The notes: generated from the letters alone by a model not told the origin. A stretch of DNA of 64,000 nt from Haloglomus irregulare (GCF_007421925.1 NZ_QMDX01000009.1:91721-155720); one strand, 5' to 3'. Shown: positions 53,701 through 62,826, counted from the first letter of the stretch. A program made the numbers and translations.

Positions 53701-53898
53701 ATAGCCCCGGTCCCAGACCTTCCGGGCCTCGACCGTCCGCCAGTTGAGGAGCCGGTCGTCGAGTTCGTCGATTCCCTGGGCGGCAGCCGTCCCGGCGCCG
53801 CTGGCGCCGAGCGCGGCGGCACCGAGCGCGACGCCCGACGTCTTGAGGAACGTCCGGCGTGGAAGCTCGCTTCCGCTCCGGTCACTGTCATTACTCAT
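50716..53898 (-). CDS. Large Tat-exported S8 (subtilisin-like) serine protease
   Basis: A 1060-residue protease. Tat signal LPRRTFLKTSGVALGAAALG (residues ~12-41). Catalytic Asp78 (LAITDSGLSARHPDLG), His near 311 (DGDGHGSHCAGIMSG), oxyanion Asn (SVAAAGNAMTPANG) and Ser near 667 (GKGGTSMAAPYTCGTTG). A ~190-residue insertion between Asp and His contains a fibronectin-like part (LEGTLTWTPQRQDNELFLEK). Another insertion after His looks PPC-like (DFIEYEVDVAADSTVFASAI). The C-terminal ~330 residues hold beta-sandwich modules; the last ~150 match the fragment at 35947-36726. It is likely secreted or surface-bound. Confidence 0.93.
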   Translation of the reverse strand: MSNDSDRSGSELPRRTFLKTSGVALGAAALGASGAGTAAAQGIDELDDRLLNWRTVEARKVWDRGYRGRPDRTLAITDSGLSARHPDLGPWNGVVASTDDNGNLVLADADEQDISYPDPGAEVEITELAIFKESGTVGPGVADAGQVSRDVIVEFTPTTVAEEESDEDLEPTQLEGTLTWTPQRQDNELFLEKLNSNDEWEVVRSGTDFNPQTGAGEQVVANGIEPDAKYRWVIETYINANASYEFSGAVNNRQGIQQPDIAFGSTDSVDPFAEIDYDPGQAGVDPTTPKTVGWYNEANRYTEARRPRDGDGHGSHCAGIMSGTGQASVVDYDNTTYERPDAALLPGDFIEYEVDVAADSTVFASAIGDNVRLEVVYGDEVVHSTGVRTDSIIADEPALHDAGTATYTIRVRPYETDAATEAVGGRAQEGNPTAGRLTEIAYGSYVAPGDIDGTPPAGARQPGGSQAVHPGIAPNFSLVGLEGLSAPTEDLGGFADTFADVFNTRAVNMSWGFAFGLPIGAAGGSLSNIPAAIRKITEGGILSVAAAGNAMTPANGNGVPAGMDEAISVAATDPFDGLTPYSAGGIGTVDEDEDDVDGKPDVTAPGGDVNDFAILLATAVADGELPVDVGYPIPGNYELVRAVQTGDEDTAYAEGDPPRDYTGKGGTSMAAPYTCGTTGLVAQAMEEDAPDAIALPEPSETGFEDVMRLKQVVLATASETVFTAAPYHAAKSPPSAPQYTHGGRDPYEGFGRVNPDAAVDAVSRNLLGTDPVLGDETYEATSEEAVGTNLPVDSRAVAGYVDVPGGSLDVSVDFTGYTGANRGLAGDTPHLDLFVYDAESPAANGEPNVVASARGTDGTASVSVDVDRGSRDDPTERTFYVVAKIVDIPGVVNGYDVQANFDLGVSFDPAEAFDPRTVDLEPEGSRDDDGTVFTGGRSNQVEITVSGFNEELTDAVTVTDRVPDGWDVYEEFGDVDSVENGVVTFDETVTTGDVDGGEVTFEYFVEAPSGAAETGQYTFGPATAEAVDPETFGGEEREQGATESEFGGTDTNYVVGPDTL

Positions 53899-54158
53899 CG
53901 TATCGGTGACTCGGCAGGGGTGTCAAGAAGGGGTTCTGGCAAATCCGTCCAAAGGAGTGTGTGGGACGGAGGACGGCCGAAACCGGCGGATGAGGGTTCG
54001 TGTCACACTCGGCCGGTCACCGGAATCGGAGGCCGACACGGTGCGGAACCGCGGCGCCAGTACGGACGCTCGACCCGGGTCTGTGGGCCACCGGCCGAGC
54101 CGACCGGGCCGCCCGACGGCGGGGATGGTGGCTGACGGGCGATGGGGGGCGTCGGCCG
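53899..54158. other. Intergenic region
   Basis: Holds the upstream region of the S8 protease; no gene or clear repeat was seen. Confidence 0.4.
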
Positions 54159-54716
54159 CTACCGGCTCTCGGCAGCGTCGGTCTGCCCCCCGCCGAGGGC
54201 GTCCGTGACGTAGGCGGTCACCAGCTCCGTGACGGGCGCCCAGCAGCGGTAGAGTCGCCGGACGAGCGCCCCGAGCACCAGCAGCCCCAGGGCGAGGAAG
54301 CCCAGGTCGTAGAGGCCGCCGATGTCGAACGCCGCGAACAGGGGTCGGACCGCCCCCGCGAACCCCTCGTACGCGACGAGGACCGCGACGAACCGGACGA
54401 GGTACATGGCGCTCGCGCCCACGTGCTGGACAACCGTGTCGGTCCCGCCGAGCGACTGCTCGACCAGCCGCCGGACCGCCGGCGCCAGCACCACCAGCGC
54501 TCCGACCACGAGCGCCGTCGCGGCCGCGACGAGTACTGTCACCAGCGACACCGTGAGCGCGTCGAGGAGCCGGTCCGCGCCCGGGAGGAGCGCGACCAGT
54601 CCCAGCACGAACAGGAGCCCGACGAGGCCGAGACAGACCGCCACGACCCGCCGGACCGTCGACTCCTCGGCCGCCGGTACGAACCGGAGCGACCGGTCGT
54701 CGTCGCTGTCGACCAT
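54159..54716 (-). CDS. Four-helix membrane protein, unknown function
   Basis: A 185-residue protein with an acidic cytosolic start (MVDSDDDRSLRFVPAAEEST) and four hydrophobic segments (VCLGLVGLLFVLGLVALL, VTVLVAAATALVVGALVVLA, AMYLVRFVAVLVAYEGFAG and YDLGFLALGLLVLGALVRRL). A short hydrophilic tail follows. ATG 54716 chosen as the start directly before the acidic segment. I do not recognise the family. Confidence 0.7.
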   Translation of the reverse strand: MVDSDDDRSLRFVPAAEESTVRRVVAVCLGLVGLLFVLGLVALLPGADRLLDALTVSLVTVLVAAATALVVGALVVLAPAVRRLVEQSLGGTDTVVQHVGASAMYLVRFVAVLVAYEGFAGAVRPLFAAFDIGGLYDLGFLALGLLVLGALVRRLYRCWAPVTELVTAYVTDALGGGQTDAAESR

Positions 54717-54994
54717 GGCACCCCGTTGGTTCGTCCCGCGGCCGATATAAGCGCGCTGGCCGCCGTGCGGGACGTTGACGAGGATGGGGGACACCGAACA
54801 GGGGTCCCGCCCACCGCGACGGGTCGCCGCGCGGTCCGCGGTCCTCGCGCTCGAGCGCTCGTCTCCGGGGGGCGGGCGGTGTCGGCCACCGCCACGGCGG
54901 CTCGTCGACCCTTCGTTTGTTCAGATTCCGTTCAGAACCGTTCGGCGGGCTGAATTCGGCCGAACGGAGTCCCTCTACTAACTACCGGCAGCGG

Positions 54995-55489
54995 ATGGAC
55001 TCGGATGCGATGAACCTGAGGCAACTCGCCGCGACACTGCTCGCGGTCACGATCGTCACTGCCGGTGCGGCCGGCGCCGTCGCCGCCGCCCCCGGCAACG
55101 CGCCCGACGACGCGGGCTCGCAGTCGGACGATGCACAGGACGACGACCACCCCGACGATGCGGACGCTGACGCGATGAACGAGCGCGCCGAGGCGGACCG
55201 CGCGAACGCCTCGGACCGTGCGACTGAGGACCCTGACGGGAACGCGTCGGTGCCCGCGGGCTCGGCTGGCGAGCGCGGCCCGCCGTCGGAGCTCCCCGGG
55301 CAGGTCCCGGCCCACGTCGGCGAGATCCACAGCAGTATCAGCAGCTACCTCGACGGGAGCATCGACGACCTCGGTCAGGCGCTCGCGGACGTGACCCCGG
55401 GGGAGGACACCGAGGATGCTGACGCCGACGAGGAGAGCGACGCGGCCGACTCCGGCAACGGGACGGCCACCGCGACGGCCGACGCCTGA
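54995..55489 (+). CDS. Secreted acidic protein with Sec-type signal peptide
   Basis: A 164-residue protein from ATG 54995 (or ATG 55010, MNLRQ). The signal peptide LRQLAATLLAVTIVTAGAAG ends at AAA. It is followed by a very Asp/Ala-rich disordered stretch (DDAQDDDHPDDADADAMNER), a short conserved-looking helical block (PAHVGEIHSSISSYLDGSID) and an acidic tail. TACTAACTA at ~54976-54984 may be the TATA box. Not assigned to a family; the helical block may mediate binding at the cell surface. Confidence 0.68.
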   Translation: MDSDAMNLRQLAATLLAVTIVTAGAAGAVAAAPGNAPDDAGSQSDDAQDDDHPDDADADAMNERAEADRANASDRATEDPDGNASVPAGSAGERGPPSELPGQVPAHVGEIHSSISSYLDGSIDDLGQALADVTPGEDTEDADADEESDAADSGNGTATATADA

Positions 55490-55813
55490 TGCGGCCCTCC
55501 GGTCACGACTGACCCCCCTCTCCGGTTCGCCGACGCCGTTGACACTCCGACATCGATAGCTCCTCGAGACCTGCCGCATCCACTCGGCAACTCGGTCCCG
55601 AGGCCGGTCACGTCCGAGGAGGTCCCTCGGCCGGCATCGAAACTGTGGATGTACACGAAGCGGAGACCTCTGTATCCAGCACGGCTGAGCCGACGCTCCG
55701 GGGGACCGTCAGCCACACGCTGCATAGAGCGCACGAGCCGTCCATCGACTCGGCCCGGTAGCCGGTGACCGGGCCGGACGACAGCATCGTATCCGCCATC
55801 CTCCCTGCGGGGG
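55490..55813. other. Gap without a supported gene
   Basis: Frames on both strands lack motifs and promoter support. Nothing recognisable. Confidence 0.45.
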
Positions 55814-56893
55814 TCACCCCGGAAACAGGCTCTCCGAGAGGTACGCGGAGACCGTCCACGTCGGGTGGTTCACGACCTGGTTGATCTTCAGGTCGACGGC
55901 GGCCGAACAGAGCAGATACGCCTCCGTTCGTGTCAGCCCGCGGTGCTCGTGCAGGTGGTCGATCATCTGCTCGACGGCCAGCTTCGTCGCTTCCATCAGG
56001 CTATCAGCAACGCCGGTGGTTCCGTACACCGGTTCGTCGGCGCCGGTCGGACTGAACGGCCCTGTCGTCTCGAACCGTGGCTGGTCGATGTCCGGATTCG
56101 ACCTGACCGAGAGCCGTGCAGTGACGAACATCGGTGCTTCGATTCCGGTCACGCAGACCTCGCCGTCGCCCTGTGCGCCGTGACAGTCGCCGATACTGAA
56201 CAGCGCGCCTGCAACCTCGACCGGCAGGTAGAGCGTCGACCCGGCGGTGAGGTGTTTGATGTCCAGATTCCCCCCGACGCGCCGCGGTGGCGTGGTGCTG
56301 TGTTCCCCGTCCTCTGCGGGCGCGACGCCAGCGATTCCCGGGAACGGGTCGAGTGGGACCTCGATCCCATCGACGAATCGCCCGACGCCGTCATCGAGTT
56401 CCCAGATGTGGAGCCCCGGTTCGTCGAACTCGGCCGGGAGCAGTCCCTTGCTCGCTGCCGCGGGGTAGAAGTAGGTCACCCCGAACCCCTTGTGCTCGAA
56501 GTCGAGCAACTCGATCTCGAGCACGTCTCCCGGTTGGGCACCCTCTACGTGGACCGGACCCGTCAGCGGGTGGCCCTCGAACGACATCGCTCCGATGTCC
56601 TCGGCGGTCGAATCCCGGTCGAACGCGCCGTCCGGGGCCCCGCGACACTCGAACTCCACGACCGCGCCCGACTCGACCGTTCGGACGGGGTCGAGGCTGT
56701 TGTCCCAGCCCCCGATATGCACGTTGGCCGCACTGTCATCCAGTCGGTAGTCCGTCTCGTATCCGGCGGGCACGAGCGATGGACGACCGGCGGCATCTAA
56801 GATGTACCGCTCGGTCGGCCCCCGATCGCGCTGCCCCGAAGGAGCAGCCGAACCCCCCACCCGACCTCTCGACGGATCCGCCCCCGACGCCAC
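55814..56893 (-). CDS. Acetamidase/formamidase family protein
   Basis: A 359-residue FmdA/AmdA-type hydrolase. WDNSLDPVRTVESGAVVEFE, LTGPVHVEGAQPGDVLEIEL, DIKHLTAGSTLYLPVEVAGA and LFSIGDCHGAQGDGEVCVTG (the GDxHxxQGDGE block) are diagnostic. It hydrolyses short amides to acid plus ammonia. Length is somewhat above the usual ~310-320. The GTG start at 56893 is uncertain: the first ~28 residues are low-complexity and the conserved part begins at ERYILDAAG; no better in-frame start is visible. Divergent from the S9 peptidase. Confidence 0.9.
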   Translation of the reverse strand: MASGADPSRGRVGGSAAPSGQRDRGPTERYILDAAGRPSLVPAGYETDYRLDDSAANVHIGGWDNSLDPVRTVESGAVVEFECRGAPDGAFDRDSTAEDIGAMSFEGHPLTGPVHVEGAQPGDVLEIELLDFEHKGFGVTYFYPAAASKGLLPAEFDEPGLHIWELDDGVGRFVDGIEVPLDPFPGIAGVAPAEDGEHSTTPPRRVGGNLDIKHLTAGSTLYLPVEVAGALFSIGDCHGAQGDGEVCVTGIEAPMFVTARLSVRSNPDIDQPRFETTGPFSPTGADEPVYGTTGVADSLMEATKLAVEQMIDHLHEHRGLTRTEAYLLCSAAVDLKINQVVNHPTWTVSAYLSESLFPG

Positions 56894-56980
56894 ATCTGTG
56901 GGGGCGTTCCGACCGCGGTTGAGTCGGGAGCGATTCGGCCCTCCGCCAGTACTAAACCCCGATTGCTACGTAGATACGCT

Positions 56981-58834
56981 ATGGACGGAGCGTTCCCGCT
57001 CGAGGACCTCATTCGACTCCCGGATTTCCATAACCCCGTCGCCTCGCCCGACGGCGATACTGTCGCCTTCTACTACGACGAGACCGGGCGCGTCGAACTG
57101 TACGTGCAGGACCTCGACAGCGGCGACCGCACGCGGATCAGCGACGGAAACGTTCCGCGCAATGCCATCTATCCGCTGGGGTGGCGCCCCGACGGGGACG
57201 CCGTCGTCTTCCACGAGGACGAGGCCGGCGACGAACAGAACGATATCCACGAGATGACCCTCGACGGCGAGCGGACCCCGCTCGTCGAGCACGAGGGCCA
57301 GTGCCTGTTGCAGGATATCTCCCCGAACGGCGACCTGCTGTTCACCAGCACCGCTGGCGATCAGATGAACTGCTACCGTTACGACCGCGAGGTCGACGCG
57401 ATCGATCGACTCACCGCCTACGACGAGCCCGTCCGGACCGCTGTATTCGCCCCCGACGGTGACCGGTTCTGTTACGTTACCAACGAAACCGACGAGACGG
57501 AGAACCGGGACGTCTACGTTGCGGACATCGCCGACTGCATCGAAACCACAGCACCGGCCGTCGAAGGCGCGGACGCGCCAGGCAACGACCAGCCGGCTCG
57601 GAAACTCGACATCGGCGCGGTCGGCTCCCAGACGAGTGTCGCCGATTGGGCGGGTGACCGACTGCTTATCGAGGACGACACCACAGGGTTCAGTCGAGGG
57701 GGCATCTACCACCGCAAGAACGACACAGTGACCTGGTACGGGCCGGGTGGCGTTGAGGAGTCAGCCCGTCGTTTCGCGCCCGACGGGGGTGTGATAACGC
57801 TGCGTCGCCGCGAGTGCGGGATGGTTCCTGTCCACTACACGGACCCGGACGACGGCTCCGAGTTCGATCTCCAGGAGGGGGTCGTCCACACCACCGGCGG
57901 CGGGTTGGACGGTGCGTCTACCTCGAACGGTCGCATACTTACGACGGCTCAGACTGCCGACGGCCGCGAACGCTTGCTGGCCTACGACCATTCGACTGGT
58001 GACGGCGACACGGTTATCGGCGCCGATTATGCCGACTTCGATCCCGAGACGTTCATCGACGCCGACTACGTCACCTACGAGTCACACGACGGCCTCGAAA
58101 TCGACGGCCTGCTGTACGACTCCGGACGGCGTCCATCGCCCGCGCTCGTCATGGTTCACGGCGGCCCGCACGCGCAGAGCACCCGCCGGTTCAATCCGTT
58201 CGTCCAGTATCTCGTCGCGAGCGGCTACACGGTCTTCGCCCCGAACTACCGTGGCTCCATCGGGCGCGGTCGTGAGTTCACGGATGCGATTCACGAGGAC
58301 TGGGGCGGCGACGAGCAGGGCGACATCCGCGAGGCGGGTCGCTGGCTCGGAGCCCGAAACTGGGTCGACGAGGACCGGGTCGCGGTCTTCGGCGGTTCCT
58401 ACGGCGGCTATTCGACGTATTGCCAGCTCACCATGCATCCGGAGGAGTGGGCCACCGGCATCGCGATCGTCGGCATGACCGACCTCGAGTTGCTGTACGA
58501 GGAGTCGATGCCCCACTTCAAGTCCGCGCTGGAGGAGCAGCTCGGGGGAACTCCGGAAGACCGACCCGAGCGCTATACAGAACGTAGTCCCGTCGAGCAC
58601 GCCGGGGAGATGGACCGCCCGATCTGTATCGTCCATGGCGTCAACGACCCACGCTGCCCTATCTCACAGGCCCGCATCTTCCGCGACGCTCTTCGAGATC
58701 GCGGCTGGACCGAGGGTCGAGGAGGCGAGTTCGAGTACTACGAACTCGGCGAGGAGGGCCACGGCTCCACGGACACCGAGCAGCGGATCCGACAGTATCG
58801 CATCCTCGTCGACTACATCGACCGCCGTCTGTGA
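56981..58834 (+). CDS. S9 family peptidase (acylaminoacyl/prolyl oligopeptidase-like)
   Basis: A 617-residue serine peptidase. The N-terminal ~360 residues are a beta-propeller (FHNPVASPDGDTVAFYYDET and similar WD-like blades). The C-terminal alpha/beta-hydrolase domain has the oxyanion HGGPHAQS, nucleophile VAVFGGSYGGYSTYCQL (Ser ~473), Asp in GVNDPRCPISQ (~556) and His in EEGHGSTDTE (~594). It cleaves oligopeptides, probably after Pro or removing acylated residues. TATA-like AGTACTAAAC (~56948-56957) lies 27 nt before ATG 56981. GC at third positions is slightly lower than in its neighbours. Confidence 0.93.
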   Translation: MDGAFPLEDLIRLPDFHNPVASPDGDTVAFYYDETGRVELYVQDLDSGDRTRISDGNVPRNAIYPLGWRPDGDAVVFHEDEAGDEQNDIHEMTLDGERTPLVEHEGQCLLQDISPNGDLLFTSTAGDQMNCYRYDREVDAIDRLTAYDEPVRTAVFAPDGDRFCYVTNETDETENRDVYVADIADCIETTAPAVEGADAPGNDQPARKLDIGAVGSQTSVADWAGDRLLIEDDTTGFSRGGIYHRKNDTVTWYGPGGVEESARRFAPDGGVITLRRRECGMVPVHYTDPDDGSEFDLQEGVVHTTGGGLDGASTSNGRILTTAQTADGRERLLAYDHSTGDGDTVIGADYADFDPETFIDADYVTYESHDGLEIDGLLYDSGRRPSPALVMVHGGPHAQSTRRFNPFVQYLVASGYTVFAPNYRGSIGRGREFTDAIHEDWGGDEQGDIREAGRWLGARNWVDEDRVAVFGGSYGGYSTYCQLTMHPEEWATGIAIVGMTDLELLYEESMPHFKSALEEQLGGTPEDRPERYTERSPVEHAGEMDRPICIVHGVNDPRCPISQARIFRDALRDRGWTEGRGGEFEYYELGEEGHGSTDTEQRIRQYRILVDYIDRRL

Positions 58835-59270
58835 TCGGACGTGGTCGGTGAGGCGGCGGTCAGAGGGAGCCGAGCCGTCCGGAACTGAACCGCGGAGACG
58901 GCGGGGGAGGCGTACGGACTCGCGAGGGCTTCGTGACACCGCGTGCAACATCCGGACCGGCCCCGGTGCAGTTCGGGGAGCGGTCTCGCCGCGTGTGGGG
59001 GTTCGCCAGGCCTGCACGAACCTCGAACCGATCGACCCTGACACGGCAGTTGAACCGTCTCTCGAGGGCGGGCAGAGCGGACTCCCGGACGCCTCGCTGT
59101 GCGGCCACCGGCCACCTCTCGGCCGGTCCCGTCCTTCGAACGGGCGAGGCCGTCCCCCCCGGACCCATTCACCGGAGCGCCGTCGTAGCGAACGTGTCCG
59201 ACTGCTGCGCTCGGTCCATCGGATTTCGCATCAACAGTTTCCCGAGGACGGCATCACGTGTGAACGACGG
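58835..59270. other. Gap without a supported gene
   Basis: No motif-bearing frame. Start of a low-coding-density stretch that runs to ~63.5 kb, interrupted by the aldehyde dehydrogenase gene. Confidence 0.45.
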
Positions 59271-59549
59271 ATGACACCACGAGTGCGACTCGACGAGTGG
59301 GAGACACTGACCGCTGAACTACGCCGATTCGGTCACGCGGGTGATCTGACGGTTACTGATGATCGGATCAGTATCGACTTCGGCTCTGCACGTGTCGAAC
59401 TGTCGCGCGATGGGACGCTCCGGACCGGGATGCCGTTACACGACTTCAGGTACGATGGGGCCGTTGCCGTTGTCGTGGACCACCACGCCGGCACCATCAC
59501 AGTCGACGCGGATGCGGTACGCTACAGCTTCAGGCGGCCGGACGGGTGA
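59271..59549 (+). CDS. Small haloarchaeal hypothetical protein
   Basis: A 92-residue acidic protein from ATG 59271. It alternates strands: DLTVTDDRISIDFGSARVEL, VAVVVDHHAGTITVDADAVR. This suggests a small all-beta or alpha+beta domain after an N-terminal helix (LDEWETLTAELRRFGHAG). Base composition and codon use are normal for the genome, and the frame is clean, so I accept it as a gene although no family was recognised. Confidence 0.55.
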   Translation: MTPRVRLDEWETLTAELRRFGHAGDLTVTDDRISIDFGSARVELSRDGTLRTGMPLHDFRYDGAVAVVVDHHAGTITVDADAVRYSFRRPDG

Positions 59550-59868
59550 CGACCACGGGAACGGATGCCCGACAGGACCGTATGCCAACAGCCATGCGGC
59601 TGTCCCTTTCACCCCAACTCGATACGACGCGAGTTCGGTACCGCAGGCAGAGCACGGAGCTATCGAACCGCTGGCTGGTCGTGGGCTCGACGCTGCCCTC
59701 ACGAGCGGCCCGGATGTGCTCCTCGCTCTCGACCGGGTGCGTTGTGGCCGGGTCGATGACGTCCGACCGCGGCGGGTCGTCGTGGTCGTCGGCGACGACC
59801 GTCCCGCTGGCCTGCTCGAAGCGTCGTCTCCGTCCGTCGGTCGGGTCGAGTGCGGTTCGGTCGGTCAT
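59530..59868 (-). pseudogene. Small protein gene with probable frameshift
   Basis: From ATG 59868 the frame reads a plausible acidic N-terminus (MTDRTALDPTDG; SDVIDPATTHPVESEEHIRA). Near 59650-59665 the protein-like sequence moves to the next frame, where it continues APCSACGTELASYRVGVKGT and AAWLLAYGPVG, containing a CxxCG knuckle. The original frame instead degenerates (VLCLRYRTRVVSS). It overlaps the 3' end of the plus-strand hypothetical gene. Family unknown. Confidence 0.4.
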
Positions 59869-60344
59869 CGTTTACCCAGCGTTCGCAGGTGGGTGTGAGC
59901 CGCGGCACTCGGGTGAGCGACCACCCGACTACTCACGGTAGCGGCCTGCGTGGCCACTGGGCGGTCCGGTCTCCCCCCGCGGTTCTCGCTCCGCTCTATC
60001 CATCCCGAGCAGGTCGACCGGCGCGCAGAGTGGGTGCATCTCGCCGGTCGCATCGACCGAACTGTGACCCCACGGACTCCGGCTCGAAGGGGGTGTCCAC
60101 GGACGCACCCTCCCGCCACGTTCTGTGAACCGCAGTCGGACTCACAGCACGGCGCGACGGGAACGCGACGGTCGTGACCGGCAGCCGTGCGAGGCGACTG
60201 CGTTCCGGCGTTGTGTGGGGAATACGGCGTGTCGGTGGCCGGGGTGCCGTACGCCCCGGTTAGAGGACACGGGGGGTCCCGGGCAGTGTTGGAGTACGGA
60301 GGCCGCGGCGAACACGGCGCGCGACGATCGCAAGACACCTCGGA
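59869..60344. other. Gap, probably decayed sequence
   Basis: No intact frame with motifs; composition resembles degraded coding DNA. Confidence 0.35.
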
Positions 60345-60563
60345 CCGGCGTTTGGTGCCTCGTGTCTCCGACTCGTCGTTGGCCACATCCACGCGTACAG
60401 GTCGTCGCCGCCCCCCGACGTACACCGTCCCATCGACCTCCGTCGGGACGGCGCCGATCCGCTCGACCAGCCAGCTCGCGGCCTCCCGGACTGCGCTCGG
60501 CCCGTCCGCGATCTCCCCGCGCGAGGAGCCCCGCCACCGTCTCGATGGGGTCGTCATTGACAT
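60345..60563 (-). pseudogene. Remnant of a small gene with compensating shifts
   Basis: From ATG 60563 the frame contains GEIADGPSAVREAASWLVER, then IGAVPTEVDGTVYVGG, which look like real protein. The first ~13 codons look natural only in another frame (NDDPIETVAGLLARG). A missing base after ATG-TC and an extra G in the GGGG run near 60523-60530 would explain this. After ~75 codons the frame degenerates. Not assigned to a family. Confidence 0.35.
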
Positions 60564-60600
60564 GTCCTGACGTACCGTACGTTTTGCTGGTAGCTCTCGG

Positions 60601-60610
60601 TTTATGATTA
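60601..60610 (+). promoter_or_regulatory. TATA box of the aldehyde dehydrogenase gene
   Basis: TTTATGATTA lies ~28 nt before ATG 60633. Just upstream CGTAC-C-GTACG (60571-60581) is a near-perfect dyad that could be an operator. Confidence 0.5.
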
Positions 60611-60632
60611 TCACAGATCTGGTACGAGCAAA

Positions 60633-62108
60633 ATGGACGACACGGCGACCTCGAAACTGCCCGAGTCGACCATCGAAGCTCACACGACGATCGAGGAGCC
60701 CGAAGCCGGCGACGCGGCGGTCGTCGGGGAGTGCATCGCCGCGGGGGAGACCGCGATGACGGAGATCACCGACTACGACCAGAGCGATGCCGACGACCTC
60801 GCCCGGGCTGCGGCGTGGGGGGTCTACCAGGAGGACCACGCGGAATCACTGGTCGAGACGACGCTCGAGGCCACCGGCCTCGGCAATGCCACCGACAAGC
60901 GACCGAAGGTCCGAGAGTGGGTGAAGATCATCTTGGAGGACGCGCTCGACGAGCCCTCCGTTGGACGGATCCCCTGCAGCGACCCGGGGGTGGTCGAGAT
61001 AGCCAAGCCCGTCGGCGTCGTCGGCGGCCTCGTTCCCTCGACGAATCCGGTCTCGACGGTGGCGAACCTGGCGATCCTCGCGCTGAAGGGCCGGAACGCG
61101 CTGGTGTTCTCGGCCTCGCCCGCCGGCCTCCCGCCGACGGCGGAGGCGGTCGGCTACATCCGTGCGGAGCTCGCGGCGGTCGGCGCCCCGCGGAACCTGG
61201 TCCAGGTTCTCCCCGCGCCGGCGTCGAAGCCGAAGTCGAACGCGCTGCTCGACCAGGCCGACCTCGTGCAGGTGACCGGCTCGGCGGCCAACGTCCGAGC
61301 CGGCCAGGCGTCGGGAACGCCGAACTACTGCGTCGGCGAGGGGAACCCGGTCGCGCTCGTCGATACGGGGGCCGACATCGAGCGGGTGGCGGCCGACACC
61401 GTCGACAGCGCGGCGTACGACGGCGGAACGGTGTGTGCCGCCGAGTCCTGTGCAGTCGCGCCCGAGGCGGTGTACGCCGACCTCCGAACTGAACTCGCGG
61501 CCGCTGGCGGCTACCGCTGTGACGCGGCGGCGACCGATCGGCTTCGGGAGACGCTGTTCCCGGACGGGTCGGGACCGGACCGCGCAGTCATCGGTCGCTC
61601 GGCACCGGACCTGGCCGCCGAGGCCGGGATCGATGTTCCCGACGGGACGACGACGCTCCTCGTCGAACCGACCGATACCGATACCGACCCGCTCGTCACG
61701 GAGTGTCTGTCGCCGGTGCTGGCGACGCTCTCGGTCCCGGACTTCGCTGCGGGACTGGACGCGACCGAGCGGATCCTCGACCGGGCGGGGGCCGGCCACA
61801 GCGTCGCCGTCCACACCGACGACCGCGAGCGGGCGTTGCGGGCCGCCCGGCGACTCGGGGTCTGTCGCATGGTCGTCAACCAGCCCGACCTGAACAGTTC
61901 CGGCCTCGCCGACAACGGCCTGACCCCGTCGCTCTCGATGGGTGGGGGCACCTGGGCTGGGAACCAGCTCGCACACAACCTCTCGTGCCGCGAGTTCATC
62001 CAGACGACCCGGGTCGCCTTCCCGGTCGAGAGCGATGCCACGGACGACGCCACGGTGTTCGCCCCCTATACCGAGGGCGCCAACGCGGACACCGCCACCG
62101 ACGGCTGA
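60633..62108 (+). CDS. CoA-acylating aldehyde dehydrogenase (EutE/AdhE-N/SauS-like)
   Basis: A 491-residue aldehyde dehydrogenase of the CoA-acylating branch. PVGVVGGLVPSTNPVSTVAN replaces the classical ALDH block and matches AdhE/EutE/sulfoacetaldehyde dehydrogenases. The catalytic Cys lies in AYDGGTVCAAESCAVAPEAV (near residue 269). GGGTWAGNQLAHNLSCREFI resembles the C-terminal GxGSWGGN block of these enzymes. It interconverts an aldehyde plus CoA and acyl-CoA with NAD(P)H. The natural aldehyde is unknown. It is the only intact gene in the decayed 58.8-63.4 kb stretch and has its own promoter. Confidence 0.9.
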   Translation: MDDTATSKLPESTIEAHTTIEEPEAGDAAVVGECIAAGETAMTEITDYDQSDADDLARAAAWGVYQEDHAESLVETTLEATGLGNATDKRPKVREWVKIILEDALDEPSVGRIPCSDPGVVEIAKPVGVVGGLVPSTNPVSTVANLAILALKGRNALVFSASPAGLPPTAEAVGYIRAELAAVGAPRNLVQVLPAPASKPKSNALLDQADLVQVTGSAANVRAGQASGTPNYCVGEGNPVALVDTGADIERVAADTVDSAAYDGGTVCAAESCAVAPEAVYADLRTELAAAGGYRCDAAATDRLRETLFPDGSGPDRAVIGRSAPDLAAEAGIDVPDGTTTLLVEPTDTDTDPLVTECLSPVLATLSVPDFAAGLDATERILDRAGAGHSVAVHTDDRERALRAARRLGVCRMVVNQPDLNSSGLADNGLTPSLSMGGGTWAGNQLAHNLSCREFIQTTRVAFPVESDATDDATVFAPYTEGANADTATDG

Positions 62109-62565
62109 CCGCCGGCGACCGTCGGACTGATACGGCGGATTTCACCCGTGAGCGGTCGTGACGCGGCGTAGTCGGTCAGCGATCCGTCGCCGCAGATGAC
62201 GGGCTTCTGCCCGACCCCGTCGAGGACCTGGCGGAATGTCCTGCACAGGGGGGCGGTGGTTCTATTGAAGCGGCGATGTGCTCATCTGTGGGCGAAGCAC
62301 ACTCCCTGCGCAGGGGTCGGAACCGTTGAGCGGAACGCGCGACCCGTGTGGTTACATCAACCTCCAGTGTAGTGGTGTTCTCTCGGTATTCTGCGAGATG
62401 ATGGATCGGAATCAAACGACCCCGTCCGATCCGGTCTGGTGGCCTCGATCCTCCCAACCTACCGACCCTCCACCGTACTCCAGGCCGCCATTACCTACTC
62501 CCGGTTTGGACTCATCAGTAACAGATCCAGCGCAGAACACCGTGGTCTGGCCCCTGCCACGGTAC

Positions 62566-62826
62566 TCAGTCATATCTCCGGGTATGCTGTACTCGGCTGT
62601 AATATCCGATTCTATCCCACAGAAGCGCCCGGATCGAACCAGCATCCATCACCTCTCTGAGAACATCGTGCTCAACTGCCGAGTCGCGTTCACTGGTCAG
62701 GTGGGAACGAGGTCCTGAACCCGTGGATGCAGGGACGTGCGTATATCCGGCAAGCCGATCAATCCTCCCTATCAGTTCATCGATCGATGCCGAGCCACGG
62801 CCTGTGGGGAGATCGTGGAGACGCAT
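62566..62826 (-). CDS. Doubtful 86-residue hypothetical protein
   Basis: ATG 62826; MRLHDLPTGRGSASIDELIG is protein-like, but no promoter or family supports it, and the sequence appears to continue in another frame after ~62645. It may be a remnant. Confidence 0.25.
   Translation of the reverse strand: MRLHDLPTGRGSASIDELIGRIDRLAGYTHVPASTGSGPRSHLTSERDSAVEHDVLREVMDAGSIRALLWDRIGYYSRVQHTRRYD

Noticed and set aside
50617..54135. Very long plus-strand frame antisense to the S8 protease
   Set aside because: Arg/Val/Asp-biased product without motifs; it exists because GC-rich minus-strand codons suppress stops. The minus strand carries a complete Tat-signal protease.
62150..62245. Minus-strand QVLDGVGQKPVICGDGSLTD resembling the YGDG block of NAD-dependent epimerases
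   Set aside because: Too short and without Rossmann or catalytic motifs; kept only as a remnant in the gap description.
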